A stretch of DNA of 63,293 bases from Methylobacterium frigidaeris (GCF_022179185.1 NZ_BPQJ01000035.1:1-63293), one strand, 5' to 3'; shown: positions 29,319 to 38,588, numbered from the stretch's first letter. Program-made: numbers and translations. The notes: generated by a model not told the origin, from the letters alone.

Positions 29319-31373
29319 ATGATCGCATCCCCCGCGGCGCCCGGCGCCGCCGGACGGCGCACGCGCGCCGCGACGACCCCGCGCATGGGCCCCGACGGCT
29401 TCGAGCCGGGCTCGACCGCGACGCGCGCCGCGACCTTCCGGGCCGGCACCTACGACGCGGCATCCCGCACGGTCGAGGCGGTGTTCTCGACCGGCGCCCG
29501 GGTGCGCCGCTGGGGCGCCTACGAGGAGCTCGCGGTCACGCCCGAGGCGATCGACCTGACGCGGGCGGCGGACGGCCGGATGGCCTTCCTGTTCAACCAC
29601 GACCAGGACCGGCCGATCGGCGTCGTCGAGATCGCCCGGGTCGCCGGCGGCGAGCTCGGCGGGCGCCTGCGCTTCGCCGACACCGAGGACGGCCGACTGC
29701 ACGAGGGCATGGTCGCCCGCGGCGAGCTGTCCTCGATCTCGGTCGGCTACCGCGTCACCGCCTGGACGCTCACGAGCGTCGAGGACGACACCGAAATCTG
29801 GCGGGCGGACCGCTGGGAGCTCCTCGAGGTCTCCCTCGTCACCGTCCCCGCCGATCCCCGGGCCGCCGTGCGCTCCACGGCTCCCGACACCACCCCCACC
29901 CACCGGGCAGAGGCCCACACCGAGGAGAGCGACGTGCTGCGTCGTCATTCGCCGCAGGCGGGCCCGGCGCCCGTCGAGACCCAGGCCCCCGAGGCCACCG
30001 AGACCCGTGCCGCGGCCCCGGCCACCCCGGCCGCCCCGGCCCCGGTTCCGTCCCCCGCGCCGGCGCCCGCTCCGGTTCCGGCCGTCGACACCGAGGCGCT
30101 CGTGCGCGCCGAGCGCACCCGCCAGGCCGAGATCCGCGAGATCGGCCGGCGCTCCGGCATGGCCGACGACGCCGTGACCGCGGCCCTCGACGGCGGCCAC
30201 GCGGTCGAGGCGTTCCGCGCCCGCGCCTTCGAGTTCATGGCCTCGCGCGCCGACGCCACCCAGAACCGGATCGGCCACGCCCGCGCCGCCTTCGGTGGGC
30301 AGGACGAGACCGAGACCCGCCGCCGCGCGATGACCGACGCGCTCGTCGCCCGCCTCGCCCGTCACGGCGGCGACCGCGCCGCCGAGATCCCCGCGCATGC
30401 CCGCGCCTACGGCGAGATGGGCGTGGCCGAGATGGCGGCCGAGTGCATCGGCTACCGCGGCGACCTGCGCACCTCGCGCCAGGTGACCGAGGTGATGGAG
30501 CGCGCGTTCCACACCGTGTCGGACTTCCCCGGCATCTTCATCGACGCCCTGAACGTCCGGCTTCTGGCCCGCTACCGGCTGGCCCAGCCGACCTACCGGA
30601 TGTTCGCGGCGCCCTACACCGCCACCGACTTCCGCCCGACCTACGTCGTGCGGGCCGGCGACTTCCCGTCGCTGCAGCCTGTGAACGAGGCCGGCGAGAT
30701 CAAGGCCGGCACCTTCTCCGAGTCGAAGGAGGTGTTCCGGGTCAACCCCTACGGCGTCTCCGTGAACCTCTCGCGCCAGATGATCGTCAATGATCATCTC
30801 GGGGCGATCGACCAGGTGCTCGGCTCGGTCGGCGAGCGCGTCACCGACTGGGAGAACGCGCAGGCCTTCGCGACGCTCGCGGCGAACCCGCAGCTCATCA
30901 CCGACGGCAAGGCGGTGTTCCACGCCGGCCACAACAACCTCGCGGGCGCCGGCACGGCGATCGGCGTCGACGCCGTCGGCGCCGGCCGCGCCGCGATGAT
31001 GAAGCAGACCACCCTCGACGGGATGAAGGCCAATTTCACCCCGAAGATCCTGCTCACCGGCCCCGACATCCAGACGAACGCCGAGCAGCTCTTCACGGCG
31101 ATCACCCCGCAGATCACCGGCAACGCGGTGCCGGAGTCGTTCCGCCGGATGATGCCGGTGGCCGACGCCAACATCGACGGCAAGGGCTGGTACCTGTTCG
31201 CCGACCCGGCGATCGCGCCCTGCTTCGTCTACGGCTACCTCGAGGGCTTCGAGGGCCCGCGCCTGACCTCCGAGCAGGTGTTCGGCGTGCAGGGCATGAA
31301 GGTGAAGCTCGAGCACGACTTCGGCCTCGCCGCGATCGACTTCCGCGGCGGCTACAAGAACCCCGGCGCCTGA
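29319..31373 (+). CDS. Prohead protease-major capsid protein fusion
   Basis: 684 residues with GGGAAGG before ATG 29319. Residues 30-185 are an S78-type prohead protease: the active-site His94 is in FNHDQDRPIG and Ser138-139/141 in ELSSISVGYRV. A Pro/Ala linker (about 200-255) and a scaffold-like coiled segment (TRQAEIREIGRRSG) lead to a Mu gpT-like major capsid protein from about 330 on (VMERAFHTVSDFPGIF, NPYGVSVNLSRQM, AGHNNLAG). The protease would cut itself and the scaffold from the shell during maturation. Proteins of this fused kind are known in other phages. Confidence 0.9.
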   Translation: MIASPAAPGAAGRRTRAATTPRMGPDGFEPGSTATRAATFRAGTYDAASRTVEAVFSTGARVRRWGAYEELAVTPEAIDLTRAADGRMAFLFNHDQDRPIGVVEIARVAGGELGGRLRFADTEDGRLHEGMVARGELSSISVGYRVTAWTLTSVEDDTEIWRADRWELLEVSLVTVPADPRAAVRSTAPDTTPTHRAEAHTEESDVLRRHSPQAGPAPVETQAPEATETRAAAPATPAAPAPVPSPAPAPAPVPAVDTEALVRAERTRQAEIREIGRRSGMADDAVTAALDGGHAVEAFRARAFEFMASRADATQNRIGHARAAFGGQDETETRRRAMTDALVARLARHGGDRAAEIPAHARAYGEMGVAEMAAECIGYRGDLRTSRQVTEVMERAFHTVSDFPGIFIDALNVRLLARYRLAQPTYRMFAAPYTATDFRPTYVVRAGDFPSLQPVNEAGEIKAGTFSESKEVFRVNPYGVSVNLSRQMIVNDHLGAIDQVLGSVGERVTDWENAQAFATLAANPQLITDGKAVFHAGHNNLAGAGTAIGVDAVGAGRAAMMKQTTLDGMKANFTPKILLTGPDIQTNAEQLFTAITPQITGNAVPESFRRMMPVADANIDGKGWYLFADPAIAPCFVYGYLEGFEGPRLTSEQVFGVQGMKVKLEHDFGLAAIDFRGGYKNPGA

Positions 31374-31410
31374 ACGGCGCCGGACCCCGCCTGACTCCTT
31401 GAGCGGACCC

Positions 31411-31432
31411 CCCGGGGCGTGAGCGCCCCGGG
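31411..31432 (+). other. Strong hairpin between capsid and cement-protein genes
   Basis: CCCGGGGCG pairs with CGCCCCGGG (9 bp) around a TGAG loop. No T-run follows. It lies in the 101-bp gap between the major capsid and DUF2190 genes and could be a processing site or partial attenuator that sets their relative expression. Confidence 0.55.
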
Positions 31433-31474
31433 ATGCGGTCGCTCGCCCGCACTCCCGCTCCCGGGGCATCCACG

Positions 31475-31813
31475 ATGAAGAATTACGTTCAGAAGGGCCA
31501 CACCCTCACGCTGGTGGCGCCCTACGATGTGGCGAGCGGCGCCGGCCTGCTCGTCGGCTCCCTGTTCGGCGTCGCCAGCTTTGCCGCCCTCTCCGGCGGC
31601 AACGTCGAGGCGGCGATCGAAGGCGTCTACGACCTGCCCAAGGCCGACAGCCAGGCCTGGGCGCAGGGCGCCAAGATCTACTGGGACAACGCCGCCAAGG
31701 TGTGCACCACGGTCGCCACGAGCAACACCCTGATCGGCGCCGCCGTGCTGCCGGTCGCCGGCTCGGCCGGCCAGACCACGGGCCGCGTGCGCCTCAACGG
31801 CAACGTCTCGTAA
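31475..31813 (+). CDS. DUF2190 capsid decoration (cement) protein
   Basis: 112 residues from ATG 31475. The pattern MKNYVQKGHTLTLVAPYDVASGAGLLVGSLFGVA, EGVYDLPK and the repeated beta strands match DUF2190 (PF09956). These proteins trimerise on the outside of phage capsids and stabilise them. Position right after the capsid gene agrees. Confidence 0.88.
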   Translation: MKNYVQKGHTLTLVAPYDVASGAGLLVGSLFGVASFAALSGGNVEAAIEGVYDLPKADSQAWAQGAKIYWDNAAKVCTTVATSNTLIGAAVLPVAGSAGQTTGRVRLNGNVS

Positions 31814-31818
31814 GCGCC

Positions 31819-32232
31819 ATGCGCTCGCTGTTCGACGTCGCGGCCCGGGTCGCCTCGCGCACGCACGACCAGGTGCAGGCCGAGCGCCTGGGCTTCCGGC
31901 TCGAACGGCGGACCGCGCCCGTCACGGGCGGCAGGCCCGACGTGAACGCCCGCCCGGTCGCGCGCGCCGGCAGCCCGCCGGTCGACTTCGACGCGGTGTG
32001 GGTCTCGCCCGGCGCGATGCTCAACGCCCACGGCCGGGCGATGTCGGACGCCTCGACCAAGGCGATCGCGGGCGAGAAGTTCGCGATCGATATCGACGAC
32101 CGGGCGCTCGTGCCCCCGCCCGTCGCCGACGACAAGATCACCCGGCTCTACACCGGGGCTTCTTACGCGGTCACGAACGTCACCGCGGTCGATTACGGCC
32201 GCACCCGGATCTGGCTGCGGGAGCTGCGATGA
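31819..32232 (+). CDS. Head-tail connector-type protein
   Basis: 137 residues from ATG 31819. The C-terminal half (FAIDIDDRALVPPPVADDKITRLYTGASYAVTNV) is beta-rich and looks like phage head-tail joining proteins (gpFII-like). The assignment comes mostly from position between the cement and tail-completion genes. It overlaps the next gene by ATGA. Confidence 0.5.
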   Translation: MRSLFDVAARVASRTHDQVQAERLGFRLERRTAPVTGGRPDVNARPVARAGSPPVDFDAVWVSPGAMLNAHGRAMSDASTKAIAGEKFAIDIDDRALVPPPVADDKITRLYTGASYAVTNVTAVDYGRTRIWLRELR

Positions 32233-33011
32233 GCCTCGCCCTCACGGCGCTCCGCCTCCAGGCGATCGCGGCGCTGCTGGCCGATCCGGCGATCGCCAAA
32301 CTCTGCGGCCCCCGGATCTACGACTCGCGGATCGCCGATTTCGACCACCGCGAGCCGGTGCCGACGATCGTGCTGACGACCGAGGAGATGGCCGGGGACG
32401 CCTACTCCGCCAACAACGGCGGCCCGCCGTTCGACCTCAAGGCCGAGCTCGTCCTCGAGATCGCCCAGACCGCGACCGGCGATGTCATGATGGGCGGCGA
32501 GGTCGTCACGGCGACCGGGCCCGTCGCGACCGACCGGGAGTTGGAGGCCGCCCTCGACTTCCTCGCCGACCGGGTGCCGCGGGTGCTTGGCGCCGGCGAT
32601 ACGCCTGAGGCGATCCTGCTGCGCGAGGCGGTCACGCGGCGGATCACCAAGGTCAAGTCGAGCCGGTTCACCACCGACGAGACCGGCGAGAAGTTCGCGA
32701 TCCGGCTCCTCACGCTCACCGTCCAGCTCAAGGGCTGGGACGAGAGCGACGAACTCGTTAATCCCCCGACGGGCGAGTTCGCGAGCCTGCCCGAGCCCTT
32801 GCGCAGCGTGTGCGCGGTGGCGACGGGCTCGGCGCGCGACACCTGCCTGATGCTCGCCGGGATCGCCGATCCGCCGGGGCCGGATCCCGCGCCCCTCTTC
32901 GAGGGCGTCGGGATGATCGTCGCCCCGCAGCCGCTGTCGCCCGCGATCGTGCCCGACCAGGCCGCCGACGTCGCGGCCGACCGGGTGTTCGCGCTCCACG
33001 CCGATCCCTGA
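32229..33011 (+). CDS. Probable tail-completion / tail terminator protein
   Basis: 260 residues. The N-terminal alpha/beta part (LRLQAIAALLADPAIAKLCGPRIYDSRIADF, then a PTIVLTTEE strand) is that of small phage tail-completion proteins. An unusual C-terminal extension of about 80 residues contains two cysteines and a Pro-rich region. It sits between head and sheath genes. Assignment by position and general fold only. Confidence 0.5.
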   Translation: MSLALTALRLQAIAALLADPAIAKLCGPRIYDSRIADFDHREPVPTIVLTTEEMAGDAYSANNGGPPFDLKAELVLEIAQTATGDVMMGGEVVTATGPVATDRELEAALDFLADRVPRVLGAGDTPEAILLREAVTRRITKVKSSRFTTDETGEKFAIRLLTLTVQLKGWDESDELVNPPTGEFASLPEPLRSVCAVATGSARDTCLMLAGIADPPGPDPAPLFEGVGMIVAPQPLSPAIVPDQAADVAADRVFALHADP

Positions 33012-33024
33012 GCGAGGCTCGCCG

Positions 33025-33255
33025 ATGTTCGACACCCGCGTGACGCCGAGCCTGCCCGGCGCCGTGATCCTCGATCCGTCCCGAGGCCGGGCGCTGCCGC
33101 CGGACGGCGCGCCCGTCGTGTGGAGCCCATACTGGGCGAAGCGCGAGCGCCGGGGCGAGATCACGGCGACGCCGATCCCGCCCGAGGCGCCGGCCACCGC
33201 CGAGGCGCCGGCCGCCGCCGAGGCGGCCCCGATCGAGGCCGATCCGGCGGAGTGA
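33025..33255 (+). CDS. DUF2635 (Mu gp38-like) protein
   Basis: 76 residues. The start (TPSLPGAVILDPSRGRALPPDGAPVVWSPYWAKRERRGEI) matches the small DUF2635 proteins found just before the sheath gene in Mu-like phages. The C-terminus is Ala/Pro/Glu-rich and disordered. The function of the family is unknown; gene order supports the call. Confidence 0.75.
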   Translation: MFDTRVTPSLPGAVILDPSRGRALPPDGAPVVWSPYWAKRERRGEITATPIPPEAPATAEAPAAAEAAPIEADPAE

Positions 33256-33331
33256 TCCGCCCTCTCCACCCCTCCCGTCCCCCCTGCTACGGCTGCCCTG
33301 AGGGCGGCCGTTGGCGTTTCGAGGTGAAGCG

Positions 33332-34876
33332 ATGGTCGTCGCGTTCAACAACATGCCCGGCGACCTGCGCGCGCCGCTGTTCTACGCCGAGTTCAATGCC
33401 GGCATCCCGGCCTATTCGGGCCTGTCGCGCTCGATCGTGCTGGGGCGGCGCTCGACGGGCTCCCTTCTCCAGGCGCTCAAGCCCCGCAACGTCGGCGGCA
33501 CCGACCCGAACGCGCTCGGCGGGCGCGGGTCCATGCTCGCCGAGATGCTGCTCTACGCCCGCCGCCACAACCCGACGGGCGAATTGTGGGTGATGGATGT
33601 CGGCGATCCGACCGGCGGCGCGGCCGCGACCGGGGCGATCACGGTCGCCGGCCCGGCGACGGCGTCGGGCACGGTCGTGGTCTACCTCGGCGGCGAGCGC
33701 TACAGCGTCGGCGTGGCGAACGGCGACAGCGCCGCGACGATCGCCGCCGCTCTCGTCGCGACGATCGGCCGGGGATACGTGAAGTTCGGGCGGCGCATGA
33801 ACGCGCCCGTCACGGCGGCGGTCGACGGCACGACGCCCGGCAAGGTGAACCTGACCGCCGTTCACACCGGCACCGAGGGCAACGGCTTCCGCATCGAGCG
33901 CGGCCTCGACGGCGACGAGATCGACCCGGCCGGCGTCACCGTGACGGTGACGGCGATGAGCGGGGGCGCGGGCGACGTCGACATGGCGGCGGCGCTGGCC
34001 GCGCTCGGCTCGACCCAGTTCGACTGGGTGATCAGCCCCTACGCGGCGGCGAGCCAGCTCAACGCGGCGCGCGACCACTTCAGCGACGCCGGCGGCACCT
34101 GGGGCCCGACGGTGGGCCTCGGCGGGCACTACCTCACGATCCTCAACGGCAACGTCTCGGCGCTGACGACGCTCGGCGCGACCCGCAACGATCGCCATTG
34201 CACCATCCTCGGCGTGCTCAACCACCCGACCCCGCTGTGGTCGATCGTGGCGGCGCTGGGCGGCGTGGTCGGGTTCTCCAAGAACCTCGGCCGCTCCCTG
34301 ACCGAGGCGATCGAGATCGCCCGCCCGCTCCAGACCATCGTGCTCCAGGGCGTGCGCCCGGCGGCGGATCTGGGCGACCGGTTCGACCTCGCCGACCGCG
34401 AGACGCTGTATCACAACGGCATCTCGGGGCTCACGGTGAACGCCGACGGCTCGGTCGCGATCGACCGGCTGTTCACGACCTACCAGTTGAACGCCTACGG
34501 GCAGCCCGACAACACGTTCATCTCGGTCGAGTCGATCGCGATCTCGGCCTATGTCGGGCGCTACATGGCGCTCAAGATCACCTCGACCTACCCGCGCCAC
34601 GTGCTGCGCAGCGACAACCCGCGCGGCCTGCAGGGCGTCGTCACGCCGGATCAGGCGCGCACGACGATCATCCACGCCTACACCGAGCTCTCGGAGGTGG
34701 GCGGCGTGGTCGAGAACGTCGAATTGTTCGCACAGTACCTCATCGTCGAGCGCTCGGCCGATCCGAACCGGCTCAACGCATACCTGCCGATCGACGTGGC
34801 GAACCAGCTCAACGTCTTCGCCAGCAACATCACGGTCAATCAGGAGCTGACCGCGGCGAACGCCGCGCAGCTCTGA
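33332..34876 (+). CDS. Contractile tail sheath protein (Mu gpL-like)
   Basis: 514 residues from ATG 33332, chosen because GAGGTG lies 5 to 10 bases upstream; a TTG at 33311 would add 7 residues. Sheath features include the YAEFNAGIPAYSGLSRSIVLG start, the central beta inserts with HTGTEGNGFRIERG, and the C-terminal NTFISVESIAISAYVGRYMALK and YLPIDVANQLNVFAS segments. It forms the contractile outer tail cylinder, which makes the virion a myovirus. Confidence 0.93.
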   Translation: MVVAFNNMPGDLRAPLFYAEFNAGIPAYSGLSRSIVLGRRSTGSLLQALKPRNVGGTDPNALGGRGSMLAEMLLYARRHNPTGELWVMDVGDPTGGAAATGAITVAGPATASGTVVVYLGGERYSVGVANGDSAATIAAALVATIGRGYVKFGRRMNAPVTAAVDGTTPGKVNLTAVHTGTEGNGFRIERGLDGDEIDPAGVTVTVTAMSGGAGDVDMAAALAALGSTQFDWVISPYAAASQLNAARDHFSDAGGTWGPTVGLGGHYLTILNGNVSALTTLGATRNDRHCTILGVLNHPTPLWSIVAALGGVVGFSKNLGRSLTEAIEIARPLQTIVLQGVRPAADLGDRFDLADRETLYHNGISGLTVNADGSVAIDRLFTTYQLNAYGQPDNTFISVESIAISAYVGRYMALKITSTYPRHVLRSDNPRGLQGVVTPDQARTTIIHAYTELSEVGGVVENVELFAQYLIVERSADPNRLNAYLPIDVANQLNVFASNITVNQELTAANAAQL

Positions 34877-34952
34877 GGATCGTCCCACCCGCGAGGCCGG
34901 GCCACCCTGCGCCCGGCCGCCCTGATCTTCGATTTCTCGGAGCACACCTGCC

Positions 34953-35321
34953 ATGGACACGAAGGGCGGGCGGTTCACGCTCGACATCAACGGCCGCACC
35001 TATTCGGGCCGCGGCAAGGCGACGATCGAGTCGTCGACGATCAGCCGCGAGAACGGCGCCAACATGGACGGCACCGGCTACTCGACGGTCAAGCCGAAGC
35101 TCGCCAAGCTCGACCTGACCTTCGACCGCGGCGTCGGGCTGGAGTGGGACGAGGCGATGATCCTCGCGGACATCGACGTCACCTTCGTCGAGACCGACCT
35201 GAAGCCCAAGGTCACGCACCTGTTCACCGCGGCGTCGTGGTCCGGCACGCCCTCGATCGACTCGGAGACCGGCGAGGTCTCGGGCCTGTCGATCGAGACC
35301 GACAAGTATCGGCAGGTCTGA
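34953..35321 (+). CDS. Tail tube protein (Mu gpM-like)
   Basis: 122 residues. The beta-rich order GGRFTLDINGRTYSGRGKATIE, the ENGANMDGTGYSTVKPKLAKL segment and the ETGEVSGLSIETDKYRQV end match Mu-type tail tube proteins. It polymerises as hexamer rings inside the sheath. The gene follows the sheath directly, as in Mu. Confidence 0.88.
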   Translation: MDTKGGRFTLDINGRTYSGRGKATIESSTISRENGANMDGTGYSTVKPKLAKLDLTFDRGVGLEWDEAMILADIDVTFVETDLKPKVTHLFTAASWSGTPSIDSETGEVSGLSIETDKYRQV

Positions 35322-35325
35322 GGCC

Positions 35326-35670
35326 ATGGCCGAGATCCGCATCCCGCTCTCCAGGCCGATCAGCGCGCACGGCAAGGACTACACTCACCTCGTCCTGCGC
35401 GAGCCGACCTACGACGATTACGTCGCGTGCGGGGGCGAGCCCTACTCGATCGGCCAGAGCGAGGACGGCAACGTCTTCACGATCGAGAAGCCGGAGGTGA
35501 TCTGGGCGTATGCGGCGACCTGCATCGTGTCGCCCGACACCCTGCTCCTCGACGGGCAGGACTGGCGCGTGGCGCGGGAGGTGCGAAAGGCGATCCTGGG
35601 TTTTTTCCAGGCGCCCGCCGCGGGCAGCGCACCCTCGGAGACCTCGCCGACGACATCGTCTTCGAGCTGA
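35326..35670 (+). CDS. Tail assembly chaperone, short form (Mu gp41-like)
   Basis: 114 residues (MAEIRIPLSRPISAHGKDYTHLVLREPTYDDYV). The start matches Mu gp41-type tail assembly chaperones. The C-terminus past residue 95 is a Ser/Thr/Pro-rich run that looks like the readthrough of a frame not conserved for function. A TTTTTTC slip sequence at 35601-35607 fuses this frame to a -1 frame that continues to 35786, as in many tailed phages where short and extended forms help assemble the tape measure. Confidence 0.85.
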   Translation: MAEIRIPLSRPISAHGKDYTHLVLREPTYDDYVACGGEPYSIGQSEDGNVFTIEKPEVIWAYAATCIVSPDTLLLDGQDWRVAREVRKAILGFFQAPAAGSAPSETSPTTSSSS

Positions 35671-35786
35671 AGCAGCCGCTCGACGCCGTCGGCCGCCTGA
35701 CCCCGCGGCAGATCATCCACTGGTACGGCCGGGCGGTCGCCCGCGCCGAGAAGCGCCGCCGTGAGGGGGGCGGCGGGAGGCGCTGA
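35326..35786 (+). CDS. Tail assembly chaperone, -1 frameshift extended form
   Basis: Expected product: join(35326..35607, 35607..35786), 153 residues. The first 94 codons are shared with the short form. After the slip the protein continues FFPGARRGQRTLGDLADDIV and then a helical tail ending in Arg/Gly-rich residues. The extension stops in a TGATG overlap with the tape measure ATG. The continuous frame without a start of its own, and its position before the tape measure, are the pattern of gpG/gpGT-like pairs. Confidence 0.8.
35601..35607 (+). promoter_or_regulatory. -1 programmed frameshift site (TTTTTTC)
   Basis: In-frame reading is GGT TTT TTC, so the heptamer T TTT TTC has the X-XXY-YYZ form for -1 slippage. 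The zero frame ends at 35670 and the -1 frame runs to 35786. Confidence 0.85.
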
Positions 35787-38587
35787 TGGGGCGGATCATC
35801 GAGGCCAAGGCGGTCATCTCCGCCGAGGACCGCACCGGCAAGGTCTTCGACCAGATCGCCCGGAAGTTCCGCGACGTCGGCAAGGGCGCGAAGGTGGCGG
35901 CCGAGGTCGACCGCCTGTCGCGCTCGCTCAAGGCCGCGCAGGACAACCTCAAGGCGATCGACGGCTACCAGGGCAAGCGCAACGCGTTCTTCTCCGCCCG
36001 CGCCGACCTCCAGGCGGCCCGAAAAGGCGCCGACGAGGCGGCGCGCTCGCTCGCCAATGCGGCCAAGCCCACGAAGGCGCTCGAGCAGAACCTGCGCAAG
36101 GCGCAGGCCGCGGCGGATGCCGCCGCCGCGGCGTTCGAGCGGCAGAAGGCGGCCGTGCTCGCGGCGCGCTCCACCCTCGCGCAAGGGGGCGTCGCGATCA
36201 CGAGCCTCATCGGCGAGCAGAAGCGGCTTGCCAAGGCGGTCGACCAGACGAGCGCCGCGATCCAGCGCCAGCACGCCCTCGCCCGCGCCGAGGGCGGCAT
36301 GACGGCGGGCATGAGCGATCATGGCCGGCGCCAGATGGCGAAGATCGCCCAGGACCGCTACGTGGCCGAGGGCATGGGCGCGGCCGGCCGCGCCGCACTC
36401 GCCGAGCGCGAGCGGCGCCAGGCGGCGGCGCAGGCCGAGCGCGAGCGGATCGCGCAGGAGGCGGCCGACGCCCGCAAGGCCCGCCGCGACGACCGGCGCG
36501 AGGCCGCGACCGTGCTCGGTGCGGGCGCGGCGGTGGTCGCGGGTCATCACGGCAAGACGATCGCCAAGGACGCGATCACGTCGGCGGCCGAGTTCGATCT
36601 CGCGGTGCGCAAGCAGAAGGTGTTCACCGACATCTCCGACGCCGATCAGGCCGGGCTCCTCGCCCAGGCCAAGCAGATCGGCCAGGAGACGCAGTTCTCC
36701 AACATCGACGTCGTCAAGGCGCAGACCGCCGCGATGCAGGGCCTGCCGGCCGGGTTCTCGGCGACGCTGAAGGCCGAGGTCGCGCAGGGCATCGTCGCCA
36801 ACGTGCGCAACTATTCGACCCTGATGGAGACCGATCTCAAGGACGGCGCGGAGACGATCCGCGGCTACCTGCAGCAGACCGGCAAGGACATCTCGACCAA
36901 GGAAAAGGCCCTGTTCGAGGCCAACAAGGCGACGAACCAGCTCGTCAAGATGGCAAAGCTCGGCGGCATGAACGGCGAGGACGTGGCCCAGTACGCGAAG
37001 TTCGCGGCCTCCTCCGGCACGAGCGCCGGGCTGTCCTCGGACACGCTGATGTCGCTCGCCGCGCTCGCCCGCCGCGGCGGCCTGCGCGGCGACGAGGCGG
37101 GCACGTTCATCCGCTCGGCCGCCGGCAAGCTCGTCTCGCCGACCAATCCGGGGCTCGCCGCGCTCAACGCCGCCGGGATCAAGTTCTCGGACTACGTGAC
37201 CATGCCCAAGCAGCTCTCGACCTCCGCGCTCGAGGGGCAGTTCCAGCTCAAGATGGGCAAGTCGTTCACGCCGGCCGTGCGTGCCAAGCTCGACAAGATC
37301 AACGCCGACGCCAGCCTGATCGGCGATCGCGGCAAGTACACCGAGGCCGTGGTCTCGGCGGTCGGCGACATCCTCGGGAAGAACAAGAAGGGCACCGTCA
37401 AGGCGCAGGATGCGCGGGTGGCGGCGAAGGCCGTCGAGGGCTTCCACAAGGTCTCGGCGCTGAGCGTCGACAGCGAGCGGCTCCTCGACGACGCCATGTC
37501 GAAGAACATGACGCTGCCGCAGCTCAACGCCTGGCTCACCGACAAGCACGGCGGCAAGGGCGCGATCACGCAGCGGCAGTGGGACGAGTTCAAGCAGGCG
37601 CGCCAGCAGATCGGCCACGCTGCCGACGACCCCGACTGGGCGAAGAAGAAGGCCGACGAGGTGTTCGCAGGCTTGGGCGGCGCGGTCGAGAACCTGCGCG
37701 GCTCGTTCGAGAACCTGGTGCTCACCATCGGCAACGCCAATGCCGGGCTGATCAAGTGGAGCGCCGACAAGCTCGGCGCCGGGCTCGACCAGTTCTCGAA
37801 GCTGCCGGAGGGCGCGCAGCAGGGCCTCTCGCTCGGGGCCGGTGCCGGCCTCACCGCGGCGAGCGCCTGGGGCACGCTCACGCTGCTGCGCCGCGTGCTC
37901 GGCCTCGGCGGCGCGGCGGCCGGCGGCGCGGGGGCAGCCGGAGCCGGCGCCGGTGCGGCGGCCGGCGGGGCTGCGGCGACCGGAGCCGGCGCGGCCGCGG
38001 CCGGTGCGGCGGCGGGCGGCCTGCCCGGGGCTGCGGCCGCCGGCGGAGCCGCGACGCTCGGCGCGGCGGCCGTCGCGACGGCGACCCTCGCGGGCGCGGC
38101 GGTCGCGGGCTACGCCACGGCGAAGGCGCTGCCGGACGCGGTCAAGCGCGGGGCGGCCGACCCGGCGACGGGCGGCGCGCTCGACGCCAACCCGCTCGGC
38201 GCCTTTGCCCGGGAGAAGGGCGCGGCGCCGCCGCTCCAGGCGTGGTGGCGGCGCACCATGCCGACCTGGGCCGGGGGCGACCCCTCCGGCCAGGTCGGCG
38301 CCCTCTCCAACACCCTGGACAAGGCGACGGGCGCCGCGGCGACCGCGGCGAACGGCGGCAAGCCGGTCGAGGCCACGGTCAAGCCCGACCAGATCCAGGC
38401 CAACGTGAAGCCGGACCAGATCACCGCGAAGGTCGAGGGTCAGGCGCAGGTCAACGTGACCGTCAAGGTCGACGGCCCCGGGCAGGTCACGGGGATGTCG
38501 GCCTCGTCGTCGGGCAACGTGCAGGCGAACGCGGGCACGCGCGGCCGATCCATGCCGCAAGCGGCGGGCAACCCGGGAGGCGCGTGA
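35786..38587 (+). CDS. Tail tape measure protein
   Basis: 933 residues. The N-terminal 250 are long coiled coils (KAAEDNLKAIDGYQGK-like repeats). The middle is like phage TP901/Mu tape measures (QIGQETQFSNIDVVKAQTAAMQGLP, the RGGLRGDEAGTFIRSA segment). Residues about 705-790 are extremely Ala/Gly-rich and hydrophobic, perhaps membrane-active during ejection. At about 0.15 nm per residue the tail would be roughly 140 nm, which is a family rule, not a measurement. It starts in a TGATG overlap with the frameshifted chaperone. Confidence 0.92.
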   Translation: MGRIIEAKAVISAEDRTGKVFDQIARKFRDVGKGAKVAAEVDRLSRSLKAAQDNLKAIDGYQGKRNAFFSARADLQAARKGADEAARSLANAAKPTKALEQNLRKAQAAADAAAAAFERQKAAVLAARSTLAQGGVAITSLIGEQKRLAKAVDQTSAAIQRQHALARAEGGMTAGMSDHGRRQMAKIAQDRYVAEGMGAAGRAALAERERRQAAAQAERERIAQEAADARKARRDDRREAATVLGAGAAVVAGHHGKTIAKDAITSAAEFDLAVRKQKVFTDISDADQAGLLAQAKQIGQETQFSNIDVVKAQTAAMQGLPAGFSATLKAEVAQGIVANVRNYSTLMETDLKDGAETIRGYLQQTGKDISTKEKALFEANKATNQLVKMAKLGGMNGEDVAQYAKFAASSGTSAGLSSDTLMSLAALARRGGLRGDEAGTFIRSAAGKLVSPTNPGLAALNAAGIKFSDYVTMPKQLSTSALEGQFQLKMGKSFTPAVRAKLDKINADASLIGDRGKYTEAVVSAVGDILGKNKKGTVKAQDARVAAKAVEGFHKVSALSVDSERLLDDAMSKNMTLPQLNAWLTDKHGGKGAITQRQWDEFKQARQQIGHAADDPDWAKKKADEVFAGLGGAVENLRGSFENLVLTIGNANAGLIKWSADKLGAGLDQFSKLPEGAQQGLSLGAGAGLTAASAWGTLTLLRRVLGLGGAAAGGAGAAGAGAGAAAGGAAATGAGAAAAGAAAGGLPGAAAAGGAATLGAAAVATATLAGAAVAGYATAKALPDAVKRGAADPATGGALDANPLGAFAREKGAAPPLQAWWRRTMPTWAGGDPSGQVGALSNTLDKATGAAATAANGGKPVEATVKPDQIQANVKPDQITAKVEGQAQVNVTVKVDGPGQVTGMSASSSGNVQANAGTRGRSMPQAAGNPGGA

Positions 38588-38588
38588 C

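Noticed and set aside
31433..31474. Longer start for the DUF2190 protein
   Set aside because: The upstream ATG lies within the GC hairpin region and adds 14 residues not found in the family pattern; ATG 31475 gives the normal start.
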